DNA of 64,000 nt from Mantis religiosa (taxonomy: Eukaryota; Arthropoda; Insecta; Mantodea; Mantidae). Below are positions 50,021-61,650 of the stretch, in pieces. The DNA lies in assembly GCA_030765055.1 (NCBI GenBank), contig CM060953.1:97520701-97584700 (forward strand), read 5' to 3'. The notes beneath the pieces are model-generated. The model was not told the origin of the DNA and did not search any database. It worked only from the letters and a program-made list of their open reading frames with translations. A program made the translations under genes and the position numbers. Every line of letters starts with the position of its first letter. Position 1 is the first letter of the stretch.

Positions 50021-51023
50021 ATCAAAATTTAACAGTCGGCATTAGTTGATGTTAGGAAGGTCCTAATGAAACGTGTTCTAGGTAAACACTTATATTGGAG
50101 TATCAAATACTAGTTCTACTCAAGATTATATTAATTCCAAAAGCATCCTTTCGCTTTCTATGTACATTATAAATAAATCTCTAACTTAACTTAATAGATA
50201 TTATGTCCTCCAAGAAAACATAGGCTCTTTGATGAGGGGGGGGGAAGGCAAATCAAATCAACCTCCACAAATTCAGAGGGTGTTAATGAACTACACCGAA
50301 ATAATTTCAGCAATTATAGAGGTGACTAATATAAGCAACTTGAAACTGGCACTGCATAGTCTGTGGCCAAACGTAACAAGTTAATTGTGTTAAACCTAAC
50401 TGGCATCAGATGCTGCTAAGTTGGTATTTAAACAGGATGGGTGAAACTATTGGGTTCGAATGTCTTTAAAACTGCTTCCCGAGTATAGAAATATTGCTTC
50501 TTAGTAGCTCGTTATTGGCATTTTCAGGGTTGAATGCCTCAAAGATCTCTCAAATCTTGAACTAATCACCTGCCAGTGCGACACTAACTGCCTTCTTGCA
50601 TCATGTAGCCTACTCTAGAAGTGTTTCTGCATATTGTTCTGGTGTCCGAATCTATAGTGCTGAAAATTGCTATTCTAAAGGTCTTTGGTTCAGTTCCTGT
50701 CATGTAGTTGACTTTTTTTTTCCTTGTCTTACAGCATGTGAAAGAATTAAGCAGGATTCAACCTTTGTTAGAAAGATTTGTAATTAAGGTGAAATTGACA
50801 GGGTGAAATTACTCCGTAAAATGCATACATTTATATAAGAATTAAAAGGTTAGACAAAATATTGTGAAACAACAAAACAAAGACAAAATGTAAAGGAGAC
50901 TTGAACACGTTTACCTGTCACTTGAAAGCTAATGTCAGAAGCATTGCGCCAGAGTAGTGCTCCTACACGTCTCTTCATCTCTTCATTTTCGTATGTTGTG
51001 CACTGAGGTGTTATTGGTGGTGT
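50021..51023. other. unassigned intronic DNA
   Basis: No supported gene or repeat. A G-run lies at 50236-50244. Short frames have no recognisable motifs. Confidence 0.5.
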
Positions 51024-51034
51024 ACTTGCACTTT

Positions 51035-51268
51035 TTAGCCCGCCTTGGTAGCGTGGTGGTAGCGTGTCTGCCTCACGTTCAAGAGGTCCCGAGTTCGAAT
51101 CTCGGTCAGGGTGAGTTACCTGGATAAGGTTTTTTCCGGGGTTTTCCCTTATCCTTCAAGACGAATGTCGGGTAACTCTAAGCTCCATGGACCCCGAACT
51201 CATTTGAGCATCATTTCACCCAATTCATTCACCGTCCGATATGACTCAACGTTGGAGGACGTAAATTA

Positions 51269-51301
<33 letters not shown>
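51035..51301 (+). repeat. tRNA-derived SINE (family 1), full length with target duplication
   Basis: Complete copy: box A TAGCGTGGTGGTAGCG, box B GAGTTCGAATCTC, a body with GGGGTTTTCCC, and an A-tail of about 32 nt. It is flanked by ACTTGCACTTT on both sides (51024-51034 and 51302-51312), a clean target-site duplication showing retroposition. Best reference copy of the family in the window. Confidence 0.93.
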
Positions 51302-51304
<3 letters not shown>

Positions 51305-51803
51305 TGCACTTTAGAAACTTATAGCCATAACTTCCACATTTGAACCAACAAGCCATAAGTCTATCTCAAATTACTTAAAATATCTCCACTGAAAATATTT
51401 CGGTGTAGTTGATTAACATGCTGTGTGTATATAAAAGCTATAGATTTCTGCAGATTGCTATGCAGACTGCTGGTCCCGTGGTAAATGTCTTGTCCAGAAC
51501 CACAGCAATTCCTAGGAACCGCCAAAAATATTTTTATATTTTATTTATTTATTTAGTTCCAGGCTTTCACATCTCTGGGGTTGTCCCTAGCCTCTTGCCC
51601 AGCGAAAGTCAGTTGCAACAAGTCTTACACATACAAATCAATTCTTATACAGCCTGCTTTAAATATACCTTAAATTCTAAATATACAATGCCCTTTTCTA
51701 CTCACAACTTCTCTCAATTTACCATTTCCATTTTGCTCTAACATAACACAAAAATTCACCTAAATGCCTTACCTGATTCAGATGAGTAAGCATTTCCTTT
51801 ATT

Positions 51804-52250
51804 TCCACGGAAACCAGGAGATCTGTGGTTCAAATCCCAGCCATGACATTGAATTTTTCATGTTGAATTTTTCAAAAACCTTAGCCTATATACGGCTAGT
51901 GTGGAGAAATGATTAATTTCCATCAATTAACTAAAATAATAAGAGTTAAATGATGAAGCCTGTGACTCAAGTATTTACGATAGTAGGTCGCCACAAACGG
52001 TGTATCTCAGATGCGAGAGCCCCTAGTGGTCTACCGGGAAAATATACGAGTCAACTGGAGAATTTAATGTCAGGACGGCACGTTGGCCATGGTAGCCTAA
52101 AGGTTAAGAGCGACTGGACGGAAACTAGGAGATCCATGGTTCAAATCCCGGCCATGGCATTGAATTTTTCATGTTGACTGTATCTATCAAAAACCTTAGC
52201 CTACATACGGCTAGTGTGGAGAAATGATTAATTTCCATCAATTAACTAAA
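51804..52250 (+). repeat. multimeric tRNA-derived SINE (family 2), second insertion
   Basis: Flanked by a 12-bp target duplication ATTTCCTTTATT (51792-51803 and 52251-52262). It begins inside the anticodon arm of one tRNA-like head, runs through a full unit and ends in the next unit. Unit length is 315 bp (the GGCTAGTGTGGAGAAATG landmark is at 51894 and 52209). A whole tRNA-like head lies at 52086-52158. Confidence 0.88.
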
Positions 52251-52429
52251 ATTTCCTTTATTGTTACAATAGTTTTATTTATCAACCACTTATCCCAATT
52301 AATACCCATAATCAATACCATGCTATCGCTTCTCTTTACCTTTGTACTACAGACTTCTAAATATTTTTCTATTTTTTTTTTTTTTTTTTTCATTTTCTTC
52401 CTAACATCCTAAAAGCAGCCAGTGGCCTT

Positions 52430-55400
52430 TTCTATTGCACTTCAGCCCACATTGCTCGCAATCTATGCCCTCAAATCTAGTTCTAACTTCCTTTCATACT
52501 TTGTGTTATTTATCACCTAACCCATCCTTCTCAACTGTTCTTTTACTCTTCTCACCCAGGCATCATGACTGAGATGCTTTCCTTGAAAATTGAGGCAACA
52601 TTTTATCAGATTATCCTCTGGTAACTGCAATATCCTGTACTAGCACTTAACCACTTTTTCCATCACTATTCCTTTCATATTACTTTTTCTCATTTCTAAA
52701 AGTACTCCTACATTGGCTAAATTCTGGGGTACCCCCAACATAAGTTTACAATATGTTCTTAATATAAGATCCAATTTCATCCATCCATTTTCAACCCCCC
52801 ATATTTCCACAGTATACCTCTCCCTCAACTTCACTAGCTCTGAGTACAGCCTTTCAAATCACAATATTTTCATCTTTGGTGCTATGTATAAGCATTTTCT
52901 TAGAATACCTAGTGCTGACCTGCCATTAGCTAGCCCGACTTTTTCTGCTGCTCCTAATCGTCTTTCCTGCTTAGTTTAACTCCCAGGTAAATGTACTCCT
53001 GCACCACCTGAATTTCTTTGCTTCCCTTAGCCCATTTTTCAGATTTTTTCAATTTCTTTCCTTTTTTAAATGCCATTTTTTAATTTTATTTTGAGGCACT
53101 TTAAGACCTTACAATGTTTAATTTATAGTATCAGTCAAACCAATTCCATTTATTGAAATAGCCATTAAATCCCAGCCTGGGATTTCCCTGTTTTCTATAA
53201 CTGGCATGTGTGTATTTGCTAAACTTAAACTATCCATGATGTCTCTATAAGTAGATTAAACAGAATAGGACTCAATTTACATCCTTGTCTAAGACCTCTT
53301 TTCTGATCCATCAGCAGTTACCTCTTCTTCCCCACATTTGATACAAAACATATTGTCACATTTTAATTATGCATTTGACTTAAATGCTGGCTTGAGCTGC
53401 ATGATATATGTGATGTCACCTCTGGTGGTGAGGTTGGTGTGTGCATCGTTAACTCATTCTCTTTGTGTAATGCTTGAAGTGGTAACACGTATTCCTCTGG
53501 GCTATAGATATGAAGGCCAAAGGACCATGCATGTATTCAGATATATACTATATGTACGAGTTTTCTTGAGCGCTGTATTTACAGTGTGGTGCAGGCAGAG
53601 GGGAAGAAGAGAGAGCTAGCATGCTTTTGTTTCTGTAGTGTGGTCAACCTAGAAAAACACAGTTCAGGCAAATTGTGGTAAGATAAACGAAGATATCACT
53701 GAAGGTGTGAGATGTGTGGACATACAATAAATTGAACTCCCATCTGATAAGCTTATATATTTACTATGTTATGAAACGCATAAAAGTAGAAAACAAATAT
53801 TACGACAGATATAAACACTCACTCACTTTGTGATTCTTTGATTTGCTAGTCTGTTGCGTCATTTCATCACTGGTATCCTCTAATGTGTTAATGATAATTT
53901 TATCGATTGTCTTTTCTATTACACCATTGTTTCCCCAATATTGCGTTTCCAGCACTTGGATCTTCTTGCAGTATCTTTCCCAATCTGTCACTTCTGTAGC
54001 AAGTTTCCAAAGATTTGTGGGTCTCCAGTTAACATTGCGTCTCTGAATACATTGTTTATTTTTGTCCATGCCAGCTCAATTGCATTTAGATCACAGTTAT
54101 ACGGAGGTAGACGAATAATAGTGTGTCCCCTTTTGAGAGCCATAACATCCACAACATATGTCTTGCTCTTAGATTTGTTGTAAACTGGTTAACTAATAAT
54201 TAACCTCAAAATTGTTCAAAATGAAACGATGCACTTGTGAAAGCGTAGTATATAAGCCACTAGATGTCAGAGTGTACAGCGCATTTCATGTTTCAAAGTT
54301 GTCATCTGTGTTTACGGAATGAGGCGAAACATACCAAATGAGGACTTGGAGCCTGAATGCTCAAGAAATCTTGCACATATAGTAAGTATATAGTAAATCT
54401 GTCTTTTAATCATGCTCTAGGTTATTAATATAATCAACCCCTTTTATAGAAATTACTTAAAATCCTCACCTCTCAGCCAAGCATGTTAGTTCCATTTGAG
54501 TTCCCTTTTTGTCCATCTTAGGTAGGCAACTTGCGCTAGAAATTCTGAATCCATGGCCATCTAATAATAAAGATGTGACAATATTATCTTAATATAGTTC
54601 AATTAATAGTTCTATGACCTCTTTAATTAGTCCCTTGTGCTTCAGCTTATACTATAAAGCTTCCCTTATTTTATCATGTGCCTTCTCAAAATCTATGAAT
54701 ATAGTGTACAATCTCCCTCTTTTCACTATAAATATTTGTCAACTAGCATTTTGATAATCATTATGTTGTCCACTGTTAATCGCCCTTTCCTGAAATCCAA
54801 TTGAAATGGAGATAATCTTTGGTTAAACCTCTCTCCAGGTTTGTACTCTTTCTTCGAATATTCCAGTAAAGATTTTTCCCATATTTGATAAAAATATCCC
54901 CCCTATAGTTCCCCTAGTTACCTTCATTTCCTTTCTGTTTATATATACGCTGAATTATAGCCTCCCACCATCTCTCATCACTTTGGTATTCTATTCTTGT
55001 TCATGCCATCAACAGCCTAGTCATGAACTTAAGTCTGCCCCTATCCTTACACCAAGCATGAAGGAATTATACTGGTAAGCCATCTATAACCAGTGCTGTT
55101 TCCTTTGTAAAATTCCACTTGTTTCAACACCACCTCATTTGAAAATGGTCTGTCCAGCTCATCTGTATAATCACAAGCCAACTAAGATCCCATTTTGTTA
55201 CAATCCTCTCATCTCTTTCAAACAATTGACCAAAAGGACTCAACCACTCAATTGATTTAATTAATGGACTTTTAACTTGTTTCTGTGTACACTTTCTGAT
55301 ACCTGCCATACTTGAGTAACCCCTCCTGAAATTATTTTAGCCTCAATTTCACATGCTATATTACTGCCCCATGTTTCTTTTTATGATTTGACCTACAGTT
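52430..55400 (-). pseudogene. non-LTR RT and C-terminal domain, degenerate
   Basis: Minus strand, right to left: WFDGEC (linker, 55480-55530), then FIDFEKAHDKIREAL near 54650-54700 (RT Asp block), RGLRQGCKLSPILFNLLIE near 53250-53310, and EIWGVENGWMKLDLILRTYC near 52745-52805 followed by KLMLGVPQNLANVGVLLEM, the typical post-RT domain. Stops and shifts are frequent and a transposase fragment interrupts it at 53780-54190. Inactive. Confidence 0.65.
53780..54190 (-). pseudogene. IS630/Tc1-type transposase C-terminal fragment
   Basis: Minus strand reads GHTIIRLPPYNCDLNAIELA, the conserved block before the last catalytic acid in insect DDE transposases of the IS630/Tc1 group, followed by WTKINNVFRD-like text in a shifting frame and a C-terminal helix-rich tail (53800-54069). 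Only the C-terminal third is present. Confidence 0.65.
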
Positions 55401-55629
55401 TAAATGCCTCCTTAAGTTGCATTATTTCTTCCCTCTCTACCTTTCCATTATTTTCCCCCCATCTTGTTACTACCCTTCTTACCAGAATCCAATTTCTACA
55501 TTCTCCATCAAACCAATCGCTAATCATGTTCCCCTTCCAGCTTATCCTTCTCATATTCCTTCCTCCCCATTTCAGTATGAATGTATAGATATCCAGCGCT
55601 TCCATTATTCTTACTATATGGTCGCATAA

Positions 55630-56520
55630 GAGCCGAAGATGCAAACGATGATTTGCGAAACATGTCTTCAAAATAGGTACGTAAGTGAAGCAGATGTATA
55701 ATAAATACGACTCAACTATAAATTAATTATTTTGCTTCACTGTGGTGTTCCAATACAGTTAAATCTCGATATAGTCCAGTGATGATCAGCAGCGTGCACC
55801 CTCGTGCTGCTGTCTCTTACCTGCATGCATGCTCGTGCACTCGGAACTGTTGACGGGTAAGCATTGGTGCAGTGGTGGCTTTTGCGTAGTGTCACACCAC
55901 TCCTTAGACACGTTCATAGACAATCGAAGCATACAATGTTCACATGTATGTAAATAAATATTTATAATTTATGTAATTAGGATACCGGTTATTCAGCCGT
56001 TTCTCTTAGGAAATTAACAGGCTAACACAAATATATAATATACTCTAGGACAATCTTATTAAAGCTGTGCTGTATAGAACAACTATATAAGAATAGTAAT
56101 GATGATAATAATAGTAATAATCACAACAGACTAAACAATATCAACCGTACAGTACCTGTCTGTTGGTGTCCCTTAACGGCTCCAGCATTGTGATTCATTT
56201 AACACCAATTTGTCATAATCACTTGTATGGCAAGTGTCATAGTGGTATTGGAGATTATATTTTCATATCACATTCAGGACCGTATTGCATATTAAACATC
56301 ACGCAGCATTATCAAATGGTGTAAAAAAATAGGCCTTCTCCCATGAAGGGTTAAATAATGTAGGGGTAGAAGAGCTTCGTGAACATGTACACAACGTCTA
56401 CACAGGTAACTAATGAGCCTATACTGATCACCCCACAAGCTAACAGGTTGCTCCTCTCTCCACTCTCCTCCCTCACTATAGTGCATTCGCTGGTGCACTG
56501 CTTACCCAATACCCGTTTTA
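55630..56520. other. mixed insertion inside the non-LTR element, left part a PLE-terminal-type repeat
   Basis: 55630-55770 shares CATGTCTTCA-A-TA-GTACGTA, AATAAATACGACTCA and TTGCTTCACTGTGGTGTTCC with the hammerhead repeat at 56965-57295, and holds a hammerhead-like CCGAAGA, T, GCAAA/TTTGC, GAAACATGTC (55633-55666) with one core change. 55771-56520 is unassigned. The non-LTR reading (linker to endonuclease) is interrupted exactly over this interval. Confidence 0.55.
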
Positions 56521-57800
56521 GTGTGTCGTGAAGACCACTGATATAGTCCATCCCATAGATACATATTTTTGCCATTTCGGATCCAGTCACCTCATAAAAC
56601 TTTTCTTCCTGCTTATTATTCCACTTGTAACTCTTCATTTCTGCCACCCAGTTATTATCTTCCCTGTTGGATACTTTCTCTTCCTTCATCATATGCAGAG
56701 CTGTTTCTACTAGAAAATGCACACTATTACCATGCACATTAGAGATCTTAAAATTAGCTATCTAAAACAATAACTCTTCATTATGCATAGTCTACAACTC
56801 TCTGCCCTAAAGCACTTACACTTGTGTATTCCCCTGCCTTATCTTCCCACCAACATCCATTTAATATGACATGGTTTGTATTCTCACAAAATTCAATTAG
56901 TTTCAATCTTTCTACATCTACATGTTATCTTGGCTAATTCTGTTAAAAAACACCTCCTTATGTCGAAATTTAACTGTCGCATACCGAGTCGCAGTAGAGA
57001 CAATGATGCGAACGATAGTTCGCGAAACATGTCCTCAATATAGGTACGTATGTGAAGCTGATGTGTAATAAATACGACTCATCTATAATTTAATAATTAT
57101 TTCGCTTCACTGTGGTGTTCCAATACAGTTAAATTTCAATATATTGAAGTGACTGTCACGTCAAGAGGAACATGCGAAAGTTAGATCCAGGAATCGCATT
57201 AGAGTCGATGATGCGAAGTTCACGAAACATGTCCTCAGTATAGATACGTAAGTGAAGCTGATGTGTAATAAATACGACTCATCTATAATTTAATAACCTC
57301 CTTATGTCCTTTTAAATCACTCTCACTTGGCAACTACTCCACCCTTGCAGTTCACGTCTTGCATTTAAATCACCCACTATCAAAAATTTGATCAGGGGGA
57401 ATTCACTCTTTTTTTGTCCTCCATCTTCATTTCTATCTCCAAGAGGAGAAGGGGAATATAAAAATCAGAGTGTTTTGAAGGGTTATACAATATTCCTAAA
57501 CATATGTCTCATTCCTTTACAGTCATCCACATCACTTCATCTAAATTGTTGTTTCTCACATTACTTTTGCTTATATCAGTTCTTGTAAACACCCCCCCCC
57601 CCCCCCCAAGCTCCCAGACACTTTTCCCTTTCTGTTCCTCCTCTTTGATTTACTAATAAATGTGAAGCTTTGTATGTCTACTTGCACTGTATCTTTTGTC
57701 CAAGTCCCAATAACAGCTAGAATCTGGTGTTTTGCATTATACTTTTAAAATACCCCATACTCAGACCTCTTAACAGACCCTCACAATTTCAAAGCATCAT
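56521..57800 (-). pseudogene. non-LTR endonuclease domain, degenerate
   Basis: Minus strand reads FLIVGDLNARRELQGW near 57345-57395 (GDxN block of the APE-type endonuclease). After the hammerhead repeat insert it continues with a block reading NSVHFLVETALHMMKEEKVS near 56640-56730, where the Ser-Asp-His region has decayed. Contains a C-run at 57589-57608. Many stops. Confidence 0.55.
56965..57295 (+). mobile_element. retrozyme-like tandem hammerhead repeat
   Basis: 331 bp flanked by a 13-bp direct repeat ACCTCCTTATGTC (56952-56964 and 57296-57308). It holds about 1.65 copies of a 200-nt unit: the landmark GAAACATGTCCTC occurs at 57024 and 57224, each followed by GTGAAGCTGATGTGTAATAA. Each unit has a stem-loop (GCGAAC/GTTCGC in the first), then GAAA, palindromic ACATGT and C, the 3' half of a type I hammerhead. 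The CTGANGA core is degraded in both. No coding capacity. This matches the form of animal retrozymes. Confidence 0.7.
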
Positions 57801-58472
57801 CTTTACAACCACCTGTCTCATCCTATTGTGAACCTGCCCTGAATCTGAAATCCTTTAGCTTTCTTTGGCTTCTAAGAACACCAATCTTTCCATTTTCCAC
57901 CGTTTCCACCACTTGACTTCCTCCCTCCCTGTTCACATCTTTATTCACTGTTGGCCTTTCAGTTTCAAGCAAACTCCCCCTCAGTGTTGATACAATGCTG
58001 GGCTGGTTACTCAAGTCGTCATCCCATTCAGTGTCTTGCTGCACTAGCTGCCTGTCACTATGCATCATCTCCCCATTAGCTGAGATTCTCCTATGCAGTG
58101 ATGTCACTAATTCAGTTGGTTGTTGTTCATTCTGCCTTTTCTGCACCACCTGCACATATTTCATTTCTTGGCTTAATACTTCCGAAACATAGTTGATCCT
58201 TCTACTGACTGTTGCTGTCTCCTACCTCACCACGTTGTACAGCATTCTCATAATTTGCCAACTCATTTTCTCCTCTCTCACTTGATTATCCTTTATTCCA
58301 CTTTTCCTATTACATGCTGGTCTTCCATCTATCCATAGCTGAAAGCTATGAATATAAACTTGTCTACCTTCGGCTCTGGTTCTTTTTATTTGATGTACTA
58401 GTTGGAATTTGAGTCTTTGTTGCTCCTCTGACAAATCTCTGTTAATAAATATCTGCATCCCTTTTAGCAATT
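57800..58472 (-). pseudogene. ORF1 part of the minus-strand non-LTR element
   Basis: 58222-58470 reads MQIFINRDLSEEQQRLKFQL then RTRAEGRQVYIHSFQLWIDG, the C-terminal RNA-binding-like domain seen in ORF1 of many insect non-LTR elements. Downstream text to 57823 is Gln/Arg-rich with stops. The N-terminal half lies across the DNA transposon at 61240-61630. Confidence 0.55.
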
Positions 58473-61241
58473 GAGGAGTGTTTTTTCAAAACTTGATAGA
58501 TGTACAAAATGCGTTTCTGAGAAAAACTGTTTTTTCTTTTTATTGGCAATACTAATTGGCTAGCACAGCAAATATATTAGTCATTCAGTTCTCCTTCCTG
58601 AAACTGTCTCATTTAATGTGAAAAGAAACAAATAGAATAGCTTAACTAGTGCAAATTTGAGGGTTGAAAACGCAGAGTTTTTAAAAAACCGATAGATGCT
58701 GATTAACTTTTCTGAATGAGTGAGAAATTCACACATGAAGTTTTGTTATTTTTGTCATTTATTGTTTTGTTACTTTTTATTTGTATATTATTTTTATTTA
58801 TTTTCACCTTTTCGTAATACATAATGTACTATACAACCAACATATTAATGTTTATAAGGATTATTTTATTAGGTATAAACTTATAAACTAAGTACTGCTA
58901 CATTCACAATAATGATATAATATTTTGTTTTATTCATATAACAAACATTTTGAACTTATACAAAGGAATTTCAAACAGTATGAATATGTAAGCTTAACAT
59001 TTATTAGTATCTTCTAGTACATCTTTGTAAAATTCTCTAGCAGTTTCTGGAATTTCAAAACATTTAGTTTGATTTTGAACATCCTTTTTCTTTTCTTTGC
59101 TCACTCTATTAATTTTGGGAACTTTTGAGATCAAAGCAGGAGTTTGCTGCAGGACTTGCTGCACGGTTTTATCACATCCACCTCCACAGTCAAAGCGGAA
59201 TATATATTTTGAACTTCTACACAAACCTTATGGTCTTCCTTTGATTGCTTGAAAAATGGTATGATTCGCTGAGTATTCATTTTGAAAGGAAGCTTTGACT
59301 TCAGTGCTTGTTTTGCACTTTCTTTCAAGTCCTTAATATCCCAGTCTTTGAACAACACTTTCACAGAGCCGTGATTTTATATCTGATGGTACTCATCAGG
59401 ACTCAAGATATTCTCTTTTTTTCTTAACTCTTTTTCTATTCTGCTGAAAACTGTATTAGGAGGCATATAACTTTGTCCACGTATTGGGTAGATATGTGAA
59501 ATGCGGGAAAATGTTTTACTCTTCTCCAGGAAAGCGATAAGCATGATCATCAGACTAATCTTGTTCTGACTAGAGCAAGAGTCTGAAAATAAACAAATGG
59601 TAGGAGCGTTGCTGGACATCCTTTCTTCTAGTTCCAACAAGAAGTGGTGCAAAGCTGAGGCAACCTGGTTGCAGCTTTTAGCAGATTCAGTTTCTAACCA
59701 TGTATACAAGAACATGTCTTTATTCTGGATGTTAGATGGAATCATTATGCGTAGATTATACAGCCACACCTGCCTTGCATAGAATACCTCCTAACAGAAA
59801 GTTTAGGCAGTGGTTGATTCTGCTGCATATCAAAGCAAATAGTGATTGCCTCTGCATTTTCCTCTTTCAGTAGCTGATAAAACCATTTTGAATGCATCTT
59901 GTGCAGTCTGTACATGGTTCTTAGTTAATTTTTCTTTTCCACATCTGCCTCTGTCTTAATCATCATCAGTCCCATTTTGCATGTTGAGTATGTGTCAGCG
60001 TGTGGTGTACGGAATGAAAGATTGAAGAATTTGAAAAATAGGTATTTATATTTTGAAAATGAGCAGACTGGTAGATTTCTTAATCTTCTTGCAAAATTTG
60101 GTCCACATTTTTCTGATATTAAGTTCTATCCTCTCCTTGATTTTGCTCTTCCATAATGGCTTTCTCTATATCTGCACTTCTTTATGTCTTGCTTTATAGC
60201 AGCAGAAATGCCCTTCTGTAATATTTCTGTTCTGCCTTATCCTCTGGTTCCCTTTGGCAAATTCCCAGATAAGTGAAATTTTCTAGCCAAGAGAGATTAT
60301 CTTTTGACACCCCTGTGATTGCTTGGAAGCTTGCAGAACATACTGACAATACTCGGCCATCATTAGTTCTCACACTGTATTTAATGCTAACAGTCTGCTT
60401 TATATTGTTCCTTTAATATGTTTAATATTGATTTTTTTTGTTGAACAAATTTAAGATATATATTTGCAGCTTCTTTCTTCACTACTCTGCAATTAGGAGA
60501 TGTAATACTCATATTTCATAATGAATTTATCTTGATCTATTTTGTTGAGCACAGAAAGATGTTGATGAAATCCACTTATAACATTATAAGTCAAATCAGC
60601 TACATCACAGTGCTTATGCCCTTTACTTTTAGGATTTCGTGGAGTGCACTCGAGACCAAGTAAACATAAAATTGCTTTCCTTGACTTGCATTTTGATTTC
60701 CTTTCCTTGTTTTTGCAATTCCTACCACCCGCACGTTCTACGACTGGTACAGTTTCACAATCTGAGCTGCTGCCCATTGTGCATAGTACTGTGCAATGTC
60801 CCAAATAAGAATAAAATATCATGTAAGTATAACAAAGCTTTCAGAAATGAATGTGAAATCCAAGTGCACAACCCGAGTTCGCAGTTACTGCCAACGCTGC
60901 AGCAGTGTACAAAGCTTGCAGGAATGATTGAGAATTCCAAGAATTGCAATAGTGAGATGGCAGTCAATGCCAACATGCATTTCATAGAATTGAGGTTGCT
61001 ACACGCTGAATCATAAAATCATAAAATTGTGTCTATTGACTTTTGCTTTAACTCTGAGCAAGTGCATCTATCAAGTTTTGAAAATACTGCTAATATTCCC
61101 TAATTTCTACACAGGACATGAATCAAATTTTGCAAAATCTGACTTCACAGAACAATGCAGAAGGTGAAAATTATGCCAATACTGTATATAGCTCAATTTC
61201 GTAAAATGTTGCATCTATCGAGTTTTGAAAAAACGCTCCTC
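58473..61241 (-). mobile_element. 2.8-kb DNA transposon with 28-bp-plus terminal inverted repeats
   Basis: Ends GAGGAGTGTTTTTTCAAAAC (58473) and GAGGAGCGTTTTTTCAAAAC read inward from 61241, the match continuing through TTGATAGATG/TCGATAGATG. Flanks AATT (58469-58472) and AGTT (61242-61245) may be a 4-bp duplication with one change. Encodes broken minus-strand transposase frames. It splits ORF1 of the non-LTR element. Confidence 0.8.
58994..60822 (-). pseudogene. transposase remnant (Sola-like candidate)
   Basis: Main frame 59377-59769 (130 codons) reads FLYTWLETESAKSCNQVASA, ICLFSDSCSSQNKISLMIML and HIYPIRGQSYMPPNTVFSRI. The SD-x-C-x2-QN block and RGQSYMP-like block define a transposase family common in arthropods. 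I associate it with Sola-type elements, but that is from recall. 60493-60822 has a Cys/Lys-rich N-terminal segment, and 58994-59364 the C-terminal part with KVLFKDWDIKDL. Frames are separated by stops. Confidence 0.6.
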
Positions 61242-61650
61242 AGTTTAGTTCTGCTCAACACCTCAGAACAATTGCATCATAGTAAATCTGGCGACAATCT
61301 TCTTTGCCATCTCCCAACATGGAATGCATCTGCTATATCCCATCCATGCAGTTTCATTTCTAAATTCGTTTCTAACACTTTACTTCTTGATCTGGCCCAA
61401 TTCCTCTTCTTTTGAAGATAACTAGGTTGTTTTCCTAGTTGACTCCAACTTATTTATCCTGGTTTTGAGACATCCCATTTCTGTATTCATTCTGTAGATT
61501 TCCTGTTTGATTTCCTTCGTAACGAAATTCATTTTATTGCTTAAACATTCTTCTATTCCTTCCATTGCCTTATTTAGCTTCTCCAGTGCACTGTCCCTCA
61601 ACAGGTTCTGGGTTCATTTCAATGCTGCCTATTACGAGTAACATCAACAT
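61242..61650 (-). pseudogene. ORF1 N-terminal coiled-coil of the minus-strand non-LTR element
   Basis: Minus strand reads LEKLNKAMEGIEECLSNKMN, then FVTKEIKQEIYRMNTEM, a heptad-like helical segment, followed by stops. It joins across the DNA transposon to the ORF1 C-terminal part at 57800-58472. Confidence 0.5.

Larger units (their letters stand above)
51540..61650 (-). mobile_element. long minus-strand non-LTR retrotransposon, broken by nested insertions
   Basis: Pieces of a single element run right to left: coiled-coil ORF1 start (61240-61630), ORF1 RNA-binding-like part (57800-58470), endonuclease (56521-57800), linker (55380-55629), RT (52990-55110), C-terminal domain (52430-52990), 3' UTR ending in (TAAA)n near 51540. 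Interruptions: DNA transposon 58473-61241, hammerhead repeat 56965-57295, a mixed insert 55630-56520, a transposase fragment 53780-54190, a SINE multimer 51804-52250. The clade is not resolved by eye. Confidence 0.65.
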
